From positions 1 to 64,000 of the forward strand of contig CALGLR010000030.1 of assembly GCA_937959395.1 (NCBI GenBank): a stretch of DNA of 64,000 nt. The letters run 5' to 3'. The notes beneath the pieces are model-generated. The model saw only the letters and a list, made by a program, of their open reading frames with translations, ran no database searches and had not been told where the DNA came from. Shown here piece by piece: positions 42,792 through 51,852 of this stretch. The position numbers and the translations under genes were made by a program. Each line of letters opens with the position of its first letter. Position 1 is the first letter of the stretch. The DNA is from an uncultured Flavobacteriaceae bacterium (GTDB lineage Bacteria > Bacteroidota > Bacteroidia > Flavobacteriales > Flavobacteriaceae).

Positions 42792-45572
42792 ATGAAAAGA
42801 ATCCTATCATTTCTATTTTTATTGTTCTGTGGAATTTCATTTTCGCAAACAACAATCTCGGGAACTGTAGTTGATGAAAACAGTCAACCTGTCCCAGGAG
42901 TAAATGTTATTGTAGTTGGTACCTCATCTGGAACCGTTACCGATTTCGACGGTAAATATACATTAACAACGAACCAAGAACCTCCTTATACGATACAAGC
43001 TAGTAGCGTTGGTTTTTCAACCGAATCTCAAGAGGTCACTTCTAAAAATCAAGTTTTGAATTTCACTATTAAAGAAGGAACATCATTAGATGAAGTCGTT
43101 ATTTCTGCTTCTAGAACTCCAGAACGTATTTTTGAATCACCAGTTACTGTTGAACGTTTTGGTTTAAAACAAATTAAGAATACAGCATCATCTGATTTCT
43201 ATGATGGACTTGAAAACCTTAAAGGAGTAGACATTAACACCAATAGTTTAACATTCAAATCTATTAACACACGTGGTTTTGCAACGTTTGCAAACACTCG
43301 CTTTATGCAATTAGTTGATGGAATGGATAATTCTGCTCCTGCATTAAATTTCCCTTTAGGAAATTTATTAGGAATGACAGAAACAGATGTACTTAGCGTG
43401 GAATTACTTCCTGGTGCATCTTCTGCATTATATGGTGCAAATGCTTTCAATGGTATTTTATTTATGAGGAGTAAAAACCCTTTTGATCATCCTGGAATTA
43501 GTGGTTCTATAAAAACGGGAGTTACTTCTCAGGAAGCAGCCGGAGATAATGTATATAGAGATCTTAGTGTTAGACTGGCTCATAAATTTTCTGAAAAATT
43601 TGCCGTTAAAGCAAATGTTGGATACTTAGAAGGTACAGATTGGGCAGCTACAAATACAGCAGATAAATTAGGAAGAGGCCTTACTCGCGATGATATTGAT
43701 TATGATGGCATTAATGTATATGGAGATGAAGTATCTACAAATATTAAAAGTGTTGCTCAAACTTTAGAAACTTTAGGCATTTTACCTGCTGGTGCTAACG
43801 CACTAATACCATCTGTAAATGTAAGTAGAGGCGGATATAATGAGCTTGATTTAACTACGAATCAAGCAGAGAGTTTCAAAGCAGATTGGGGTCTTTATTA
43901 TCGTCCTATTACAGATAATAGTTTAGAATTATCTTATGTTGGTAAAATCGGATCTGGGACTACAATATACCAAGGAGCTAATAGATATAATATTAATGAT
44001 TTCTTTTTACAACAACATAAATTAGAAGTTAAACACGATAATTTCTTTGTTAGAGGTTATTTTACTGAAGATACAGCTGGTGATTCTTACGATTTAGTAT
44101 TTACAGGCATTAATATTAATAGAGCATGGAAAGACGATAACACTTGGTTTGGAGAATATACCGGTGCTTATTTCCTATCAACTTTAAATGGAGCTACAGA
44201 TACCCAAGCACATGCTGCAGCAAGAGCGCAAGCAGAATCTGGTCGTTTCGAACCTGGTTCGCCTGAATTTATAGATGCATTCAACAGAAGTATTAATGAC
44301 CCTGATTTGGCTACAGGCTCTAAATTTCAAGATAATTCCAAAATTTACCATGGAGATGCCAATTACAATTTTAGCCATTTAATAGATTTTGCCGAAATTC
44401 AAGTAGGAGGTTCTTATAGACAATATAGTTTAAATTCATTTGGTACGATCTATACAGATGAAGATGGACCTATTAACTATTCTGAAATTGGTTTTTACAC
44501 ACAACTACAGAAGACCTTCGAATTAGGTGAAGACACAGAACTAAAAGGAACAGGTTCTGTGCGTTATGATAAATCTGAATTATTTGATGGTTTCTTCTCT
44601 CCTAGATTATCTTTAGGTTTAACATTAAATAAGAATCACAACATAAGAACCTCTATTCAAACTGGGTTTAGAAATCCAACTACTCAAGATTTATATATTG
44701 GTCTAGATGTAGGTAGAGCGGCCTTAGTTGGTGGTGCTGCAGATAATCCAGATCGCTATGTTGATACTTATGGTGTTAGTGCAAATGGTACTCCTATAGT
44801 TGGAGCTAGCACTATAGAACTTTCAGGACAAGCAGCATATTCTAATTCTTATTTAGCGAATTCTGTGACTTCATTTTCAAGTTCTGGAGATATAGCAGAT
44901 TTACAAATTGGAAATTCAAATCTAGCGAAACCTGAACAAGTTACTTCTGTAGAGTTTGGTTATAGAGGAAAATTAAATAAAATAATTGTAGATTTTAGTA
45001 CTTATTTCAATGCCTATAAAGATTTCTTATCTAACGAAACAGTTATAGCACCTTTTTATGGTACTGCTGGTGATAATTCTTTATCTGTTTTAGCATTAGC
45101 TAATGGAGATTTTCAAGCCTATCAAACCTATACAAACTCTGATGCCAAAGTTAATTCTTATGGTGGAGCTATTGGTTTAACAACTAAAATCTTTAATGGT
45201 TTTGATTTAGGTTTTAATTATACTTATGCTAAACTAGATTTTGATACTGAGAAAAATCCAGATTTCAGAACAAGTTTCAATACACCTGAACATAAAGTAA
45301 AAGCTTCTTTCGGTAAAGTTGACTTATTTAAGAATTTTGGATTTAATGTCGCTTGGAGATGGAGTGATACTTATTTCTGGGAAGCTTCTTTTGGTGATGG
45401 TAAAGTACCGTCATATAATGTAGTCGATGCTCAAATTAATTATAGATTAACTAAAATAAAATCTACTTTTAAATTAGGAGCAAGTAACGTATTAGGAGAT
45501 GAGTACTTCTCTGCTTTTGGTACTGGATTTATAGGTTCTCAATACTATATTGGATTCACTTTTAATAATTAA
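42792..45572 (+). CDS. TonB-dependent outer-membrane receptor
   Basis: The 926-residue protein has a signal peptide (MKRILSFLFLLFCGISFS, cleaved before QTTIS). A carboxypeptidase-regulatory-like domain follows at about 22-105 (SGTVVDENSQPVPGVNVIVV, VTDFDGKYTL). The plug is at about 115-225 (IFESPVTVERFGLKQIKNTA, INTRGFATFANTRFMQLVDG). The barrel ends in Phe and Asn (YYIGFTFNN). The second plug half (VELLPGASSALYGANAFNGI) is typical. The gene is 14 bases upstream of an SGNH/GDSL-like lipoprotein gene, and the two form an operon that ends at the 47140 terminator. This receptor plus GDSL pairing recurs in Flavobacteriia, which suggests import of something released by the hydrolase, perhaps a lipid or ester. 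The substrate is not known. Confidence 0.9.
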   Translation: MKRILSFLFLLFCGISFSQTTISGTVVDENSQPVPGVNVIVVGTSSGTVTDFDGKYTLTTNQEPPYTIQASSVGFSTESQEVTSKNQVLNFTIKEGTSLDEVVISASRTPERIFESPVTVERFGLKQIKNTASSDFYDGLENLKGVDINTNSLTFKSINTRGFATFANTRFMQLVDGMDNSAPALNFPLGNLLGMTETDVLSVELLPGASSALYGANAFNGILFMRSKNPFDHPGISGSIKTGVTSQEAAGDNVYRDLSVRLAHKFSEKFAVKANVGYLEGTDWAATNTADKLGRGLTRDDIDYDGINVYGDEVSTNIKSVAQTLETLGILPAGANALIPSVNVSRGGYNELDLTTNQAESFKADWGLYYRPITDNSLELSYVGKIGSGTTIYQGANRYNINDFFLQQHKLEVKHDNFFVRGYFTEDTAGDSYDLVFTGININRAWKDDNTWFGEYTGAYFLSTLNGATDTQAHAAARAQAESGRFEPGSPEFIDAFNRSINDPDLATGSKFQDNSKIYHGDANYNFSHLIDFAEIQVGGSYRQYSLNSFGTIYTDEDGPINYSEIGFYTQLQKTFELGEDTELKGTGSVRYDKSELFDGFFSPRLSLGLTLNKNHNIRTSIQTGFRNPTTQDLYIGLDVGRAALVGGAADNPDRYVDTYGVSANGTPIVGASTIELSGQAAYSNSYLANSVTSFSSSGDIADLQIGNSNLAKPEQVTSVEFGYRGKLNKIIVDFSTYFNAYKDFLSNETVIAPFYGTAGDNSLSVLALANGDFQAYQTYTNSDAKVNSYGGAIGLTTKIFNGFDLGFNYTYAKLDFDTEKNPDFRTSFNTPEHKVKASFGKVDLFKNFGFNVAWRWSDTYFWEASFGDGKVPSYNVVDAQINYRLTKIKSTFKLGASNVLGDEYFSAFGTGFIGSQYYIGFTFNN

Positions 45573-45586
45573 TAAAACATCATATT

Positions 45587-47116
45587 ATGAAAATTAAATA
45601 TATATGGATAATGGCTGCAATCTTAGGATTTACAGCATGTGAAAATGATGATGACACCGTTACAGATGAAGTTGTTCTACCCGAATTAATATCAGGAAAT
45701 GCAGACTTTTCGAATTTTGTTTCTTTGGGTGCTTCATTTACTGCTGGATTTGCAGACGGAGGTCTTTTTATTGCTAGTCAAGAAAACTCATTCCCAAATA
45801 CATTAGCAAAACAATTCGCAAAAGTTGGAGGCGGGGATTTTTCTCAACCTTTAATGAGTGACAATACTGGCGCCATTTTAGTAGGAGGAACACAAGCAAC
45901 CGGGTATAGATTAGTTTTTAATGGATCAGGCCCTGCTCGTTTAAATGATTTTTTAACAAGTCAAGGTTTCCCCGTTCCACCTGTAACGACAGAAGCTGGA
46001 ATAAATATTGGAAGTGATTTTAATAATTTTGGAATTCCTGGAGCAAAAAGTACTGATCTTATTAGACCAGGTTATGCAGCAGCAAGCCCTTTTTATGCTA
46101 GGATAGCTTCATCTGGACCTGCGACTGTTTTAGCTGATGCAGTTGCAAAGGCTCCAACATTTTTCACTTTATCTGAAATTGGTGGGAATGACATTTTAGG
46201 ATTTGCTACTTCTGGTGGAGATGGATCTAACCCAATAACTGATGTAGCAGCATTTGATGATGCATTAGATCAAATGATAAATGGTTTAACGGCTAACAAT
46301 GCTAAAGGAGCGATTGGAAATTTACCAAATATTACAAGTTTACCATTTTTCACTACAATCCCTAATGATGCTTTAGATATTGATGCAGGAACAGCAGCAA
46401 ACTTAACAGGTTTCTTTCAAGCCGTAGCTGGAATTACAACACAGGTTTTGATTCAACAAGGTGTACCACCAGCTCAAGCTCAAGCTTTGGCTGCTCAATA
46501 TGCAATTACATTTAATGAAGGTCCAAATAGATTTTTAATAGATGTTCCTGCAAGTCCAACTAATCCTTTAGGGTTTAGACAAATGACAGAAGAAGAACTG
46601 TTATTATTAACGATAGACAGAGGCGCATTAGCAAATGGTTATGGTTCTGTTGTATTAACTCCAGACGTCGCTCAAGTACTTGTTATCCTTCAAACTGGGG
46701 GAAATCCAACACCTGAACAAGCTGCTTCAGTTTTAGCCGCTGTAAGTGGTATTGACGATAAAGATGCTTTAGATACAGACGAACTTAATTCAATTACAAC
46801 AGCAACAATGGCTTATAATAGTAGTATTGCATCAAAAGCGGCCTTAAAAGGTTTAGCACTTGTAGATTTTAATACGATTTTCGAAAATGCCACAACAGGT
46901 AGTGTCGTATTCGATGAGTTTACTCTTAACACTAATTTAGTTACTGGTGGCTTAGTAAGTTTAGATGGAATCCATTTAACACCTAGAGGTTATGCATTAA
47001 TGGCTAATTCTTTTTTAGAAGCAATTGATGCTAATTATGGCTCAAATTTCGTAGCATCGGGAAATGTAGCTAAAGCTGCAGATTTCACTACAAATTTTTC
47101 GCCAACCTTACAATAA
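45587..47116 (+). CDS. SGNH/GDSL-like hydrolase lipoprotein
   Basis: The 509-residue protein has a lipoprotein signal (MKIKYIWIMAAILGFTAC, Cys18, followed by ENDDD). The SGNH blocks are visible: block I with the nucleophile in SNFVSLGASFTAGFADGG (GAS in place of GDS), block III with the Asn in TLSEIGGNDILGF, and block V with the Asp-x-x-His in LVSLDGIHLTPRGYALMANS. The catalytic Ser, Asp and His are all present. It is longer than simple GDSL esterases; the extra residues lie between blocks III and V. Activity on lipids or acyl esters at the outer membrane surface is likely but not proven. It sits in an operon with the preceding receptor gene. Confidence 0.87.
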   Translation: MKIKYIWIMAAILGFTACENDDDTVTDEVVLPELISGNADFSNFVSLGASFTAGFADGGLFIASQENSFPNTLAKQFAKVGGGDFSQPLMSDNTGAILVGGTQATGYRLVFNGSGPARLNDFLTSQGFPVPPVTTEAGINIGSDFNNFGIPGAKSTDLIRPGYAAASPFYARIASSGPATVLADAVAKAPTFFTLSEIGGNDILGFATSGGDGSNPITDVAAFDDALDQMINGLTANNAKGAIGNLPNITSLPFFTTIPNDALDIDAGTAANLTGFFQAVAGITTQVLIQQGVPPAQAQALAAQYAITFNEGPNRFLIDVPASPTNPLGFRQMTEEELLLLTIDRGALANGYGSVVLTPDVAQVLVILQTGGNPTPEQAASVLAAVSGIDDKDALDTDELNSITTATMAYNSSIASKAALKGLALVDFNTIFENATTGSVVFDEFTLNTNLVTGGLVSLDGIHLTPRGYALMANSFLEAIDANYGSNFVASGNVAKAADFTTNFSPTLQ

Positions 47117-47139
47117 ATTTCTACATTCTCATTTATACG

Positions 47140-47181
47140 AAACACCTTCTTTTTTTTAATTTAAAAAGAAGGTGTTTTTTT
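47140..47181 (+). terminator. Hairpin terminator after the TonB receptor / GDSL operon
   Basis: AAACACCTTCTTTTTT pairs with AAAAAGAAGGTGTTT (47163-47177), followed by TTTTT. It lies 24 bases after the GDSL stop and before the atpD promoter. Confidence 0.85.
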
Positions 47182-47208
47182 ACATATAAAAAAGCTACTA
47201 AAAACAAC

Positions 47209-47238
47209 TTTATTTTTAAATAAAAACGCCTATCTTTG
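47209..47238 (+). promoter_or_regulatory. Promoter of atpD
   Basis: TATCTTTG (47231-47238) is a strong match to the TAnnTTTG -7 element. TTTA at 47209-47212, 18 bases before it, fits the TTTG-like -33 element. The atpD start is 60 bases downstream. Confidence 0.7.
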
Positions 47239-47295
47239 CACGCGAAAACGGATACTGTTTTTTTTCAATTAAACAGCATAATATTAAATAAATAA

Positions 47296-48807
<1,512 letters not shown>

Positions 48808-48820
48808 AACCGAAGTAAGT

Positions 48821-48875
48821 GCTGAATTTATTTCAGCATCTGTTGAGTATAATGAGACTTCCGATTCCTCGGAAG
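48821..48875 (+). other. Two small hairpins between atpD and atpC
   Basis: GCTGAA (48821-48826) pairs with TTCAGC (48832-48837), and CTTCCGA (48858-48864) pairs with TCGGAAG (48869-48875). The second is followed by only a short CTTTTA, so it is not a full terminator. They could lower or protect atpC mRNA relative to atpD, in line with unequal subunit need; that is inference. Confidence 0.4.
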
Positions 48876-48896
48876 CTTTTAAATAAAATTTAAAAG

Positions 48897-49187
48897 ATGT
48901 ATTTAGAAATAGTATCACCAGAAGCAACATTATTTAGTAGTGAAGTAGATTCTGTTGTTGTGCCAGGAGTTAATGGAGAGTTTGAGATGTTAAATAATCA
49001 CGCACCCATTGTATCTCTTCTTCAAGAAGGAGTTGTTAGAATAAAAACACATTCGCAAAATATAGTTTTAGATGAATTACATAGTAGTTTATCTAAATTA
49101 CCCGAAGACAATAAAATATTGACATTAAAAATTAATTCGGGAACTGTAGAAATGAAAGACAATAAAGTTATTGTTTTAGCAGATTAA
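48897..49187 (+). CDS. atpC: F1F0 ATP synthase subunit epsilon, short form
   Basis: Epsilon joins the F1 rotor to the c-ring. The 96-residue product covers only the N-terminal beta-sandwich (MYLEIVSPEATLFSSEVDSV, VVPGVNGEFEMLNNHAPIVS). It lacks the two-helix C-terminal domain of the roughly 135-residue proteobacterial subunit, which in those bacteria inhibits ATP hydrolysis. Short forms are usual in Bacteroidota, so this is not a truncation. It ends 19 bases before a bidirectional terminator shared with the convergent AlgJ-like gene. Confidence 0.93.
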   Translation: MYLEIVSPEATLFSSEVDSVVVPGVNGEFEMLNNHAPIVSLLQEGVVRIKTHSQNIVLDELHSSLSKLPEDNKILTLKINSGTVEMKDNKVIVLAD

Positions 49188-49205
49188 AATAATAATAATC
49201 GAATT

Positions 49206-49242
49206 AAAAAGTCTGAGAGTTTATCTTCTCAGACTTTTTAAT
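49206..49242. terminator. Bidirectional terminator between atpC and the AlgJ-like gene
   Basis: AAAAAGTCTGAGA (49206-49218) pairs with TCTCAGACTTTTT (49228-49240), with A and T runs on the outer sides for both strands. The two convergent genes end within 20 bases on each side. Confidence 0.85.
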
Positions 49243-49246
49243 TTTA

Positions 49247-50338
49247 TCAATGCATGTTAGAACGACTAAATGTGCTTATATTTCGCTCAATTATTTCGAA
49301 AACAACAATGTCTGGCTTATAAGACTCAATAAGTGATTTATTAAAATTGTGACTTTTAATATACATACATTCTCCAAATGTCTCATTAAAAAAAGGGATC
49401 CACGCATTAGAAAAAGAATCCCTATACATCATTAACTTTAAATTCTTATTAGGGTTAATATAATGTTTTAAATTAGGATTGCTATTCTTTAAACTATAAA
49501 CCTCTTCTGTTTTTTTAGAGAACTTAATTCTATTTGCCTTTAAATTTGAATTAATCATTTTAGTAATATCTCCTTTCTCAAAAAAAGAATCTTTTATAAT
49601 ATTATAATCTGATAAGTTTAATTTATTAACCTCAAAAGATTCGTTGATTTTATCCATTACCGTACCATAACCAATAAAAGCACCATAATCGTTCCAATGC
49701 GTGTCATTTCTTATGTAAGTTGGATGCATTTCTTTTGCAATAACTAGAGGATTATAAAGATCTATAATATCCAATTCTAGTGTTGAAGTTAAATAGTTCC
49801 CCAACGTTTCTAGTTTAGTTTCACTTTGATTAAGCTGATATGGAAGGTACTCTTGGTATATTCTATTCTTATCTGAAGGAATTACTACATAAAATGCTAT
49901 ACCCTTTTTTGCTAAATACTTTTTCACGCTTCCCAAGTAAGTCTTTATTTTCTCAAGTTCATCATTCTTGAAATAATCATTACCAAAAGAATTATTTAAA
50001 ACATTATTAGAATGATTACCTAAGAACATCCAATCTTCTTTACCTATAACGACTCTGTTTGGGATTGGGTTTTCAAATAAGACATTCGATTTAAAATCGA
50101 TATAATTGTTTACTAAACTGGTTTTTAATCCGAAATTCTCTGCGTAATAATCCTTAAAAACTCCCAGTGATATTCTAGGTTTATTAAAATCAATCTTTGG
50201 AAACTCTCGATATTTTCTATTTTCATTATTAAAAGTTTTTCTTTCTAATCCTAATATCATAACAATATTAGGCAAAACTAATAATCCGATAAATAAAACG
50301 ATTAAAATCTTTATTAATATGTTGTTATATCTACTCAT
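49247..50338 (-). CDS. AlgJ/AlgX-like SGNH acetyltransferase (polysaccharide O-acetylation)
   Basis: The 363-residue protein has an N-terminal membrane anchor (ILIKILIVLFIGLLVLPNIV) and an SGNH-type domain like those of AlgJ/AlgX in alginate acetylation. Visible features are VIGKEDWMFLGNHSN near the start of the domain, FYVVIPSDKNRIYQEYLP, the Asp-x-His motif in YIRNDTHWNDYGAFIGYG, and a later Ser-containing motif (LMMYRDSFSNAWIPFF) as the likely nucleophile. The active residues therefore appear complete. It starts at the last base of the MBOAT stop codon (TAATG), so it is translationally coupled. Together they probably transfer acetyl groups from the cytoplasm to an exported polysaccharide. 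Which polysaccharide is not shown. Confidence 0.85.
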   Translation of the reverse strand: MSRYNNILIKILIVLFIGLLVLPNIVMILGLERKTFNNENRKYREFPKIDFNKPRISLGVFKDYYAENFGLKTSLVNNYIDFKSNVLFENPIPNRVVIGKEDWMFLGNHSNNVLNNSFGNDYFKNDELEKIKTYLGSVKKYLAKKGIAFYVVIPSDKNRIYQEYLPYQLNQSETKLETLGNYLTSTLELDIIDLYNPLVIAKEMHPTYIRNDTHWNDYGAFIGYGTVMDKINESFEVNKLNLSDYNIIKDSFFEKGDITKMINSNLKANRIKFSKKTEEVYSLKNSNPNLKHYINPNKNLKLMMYRDSFSNAWIPFFNETFGECMYIKSHNFNKSLIESYKPDIVVFEIIERNISTFSRSNMH

Positions 50339-51765
50339 TAAAAACGAAAGTATATAAATGGATTATACGAGTCTGAAGCGATATATACATAGCAAATAAG
50401 AAATAAAGTTATAAGACTACACATTTTTAAAGTAGAGAATATTTTAAACTTTAATGAATAAGACTCAAGTGACTTTATATAGTTTTTACTTATTCTATGA
50501 ATTGGAGTAGAAAATAAAATGGCTATGATCAATACAAAAAGAATTTCCTTTGTTATATAAAAATTCAAAAACTCAAAATTAGTTTTCGATTTAAAATTAA
50601 ACATTGATTTTATATAATTGAAAGCATCTATTAAGGTTTCACTTCTAAAAAACACCCAAGATATTCCAACTGTTATAAGTAAATAAGTATGTGCAATAAA
50701 ATTAGGTGATTTCTGAAGCATTTTTTTCAAACCCAGTCTTTCTATTATAATAAATGCACCATGCAAAAGACCCCATGCTATAAACACCCAATTAGCACCA
50801 TGCCACAAACCAGTTAGAAGAAACACTATAAAAAGATTAATATATGTTCTAATATTACCTCTACGATTTCCTCCTAAAGAAATGTATAAATAATCTTTAA
50901 ACCAACTCGACAATGTAATATGCCAACGTCTCCAAAACTCTTGAATAGATTTTGACATGTATGGGTAATTAAAATTTTCAGGGAAATTAAAACCAAACAT
51001 TTTTCCTAAACCAATAGCCATATCTGAATAACCAGAAAAATCAAAATAAATTTGAAAACTATAAGCTAAAACACCCAACCAGGCCATTAATGCAGACAAT
51101 TCACTTGGTGGTAAAGCAAAAATAGCATCGGCTAAAAAAGCACAATTATTAGCAATAATCATTTTTTTTGCTAAGCCAATTATAAAACGCTCAATACCTT
51201 CTGCAAATAAAGCCCATGATGTCACTCTCTTTTTAAGTTCTTTTTCTATTTCAGAATACCTAACAATAGGTCCAGCAATTAGCTGAGGAAATAAGGTGAC
51301 ATAGGTCGCAAAATTAATAAAGTTCGTATTCGCTTTAATATTCCCTCTATAAACATCGATAGTATAAGACATGGTTTGAAAAGTATAAAAACTTATGCCT
51401 AGAGGTAAAATAACATTAGAAAAATAGCTTGCGTTTTCTACATTTATATTAATACTTTGAAGAACTTCTGATAAATTGCTATAAATGAAATTTGAATATT
51501 TAAAATAAAATAAAAGCGATAAATTAAATAGAATTGAGGCATAGAGCCCTAATTTACGATAGTTCTTACTAATAAGTATTCCACAAGAATAATCTACAAG
51601 TGCAGATAGGATAATTAAAATAACCAGTTCTTTTTCTCCCCAAGTATAAAAACCTAAACTTAATATTAAGAGAATACCATTCTTTAGCTTTTGCGGTACT
51701 AAATAATATATAAGTAATGTTATAGGCAAAAACAAAAATAAGAATACCGGACTAGTAAATAACAT
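50338..51765 (-). CDS. MBOAT-family O-acyltransferase (AlgI type)
   Basis: The 475-residue integral membrane protein belongs to the MBOAT family, AlgI/DltB branch. It has about ten hydrophobic segments, the conserved SKSIQEFWRRWHITLSSWFK stretch, YLYISLGGNRRGN, and the active-site region LTGLWHGANWVFIAWGLLHG with the catalytic His in LWHGANW. AlgI-type proteins carry acetyl groups across the inner membrane for AlgJ/AlgX-type transferases, and the coupled downstream gene is such a protein. It is divergent to porZ, with mirror-image promoter elements in the 87-base gap. Confidence 0.93.
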   Translation of the reverse strand: MLFTSPVFLFLFLPITLLIYYLVPQKLKNGILLILSLGFYTWGEKELVILIILSALVDYSCGILISKNYRKLGLYASILFNLSLLFYFKYSNFIYSNLSEVLQSININVENASYFSNVILPLGISFYTFQTMSYTIDVYRGNIKANTNFINFATYVTLFPQLIAGPIVRYSEIEKELKKRVTSWALFAEGIERFIIGLAKKMIIANNCAFLADAIFALPPSELSALMAWLGVLAYSFQIYFDFSGYSDMAIGLGKMFGFNFPENFNYPYMSKSIQEFWRRWHITLSSWFKDYLYISLGGNRRGNIRTYINLFIVFLLTGLWHGANWVFIAWGLLHGAFIIIERLGLKKMLQKSPNFIAHTYLLITVGISWVFFRSETLIDAFNYIKSMFNFKSKTNFEFLNFYITKEILFVLIIAILFSTPIHRISKNYIKSLESYSLKFKIFSTLKMCSLITLFLICYVYIASDSYNPFIYFRF

Positions 51766-51788
51766 TAATTACCTAATGGTTTAATTTA

Positions 51789-51820
51789 CCAAAAATACAA
51801 TAAAATATAGTATTTTTGGT
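51789..51820. promoter_or_regulatory. Palindromic divergent promoter between MBOAT and porZ genes
   Basis: ACCAAAAATAC (51789-51799) and GTATTTTTGGT (51810-51820) are perfect inverted repeats. Each holds a TATTTTTG -7 element that points outward. They lie 25 bases before the MBOAT start and 32 bases before the porZ start. Confidence 0.6.
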
Positions 51821-51852
51821 TATTATTGAATTACATCAAATATGTTAAATAA

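Noticed and set aside
48897-49187. atpC as a truncated gene.
   Set aside because: The short epsilon form is usual in Bacteroidota and the reading frame is clean with its own terminator.
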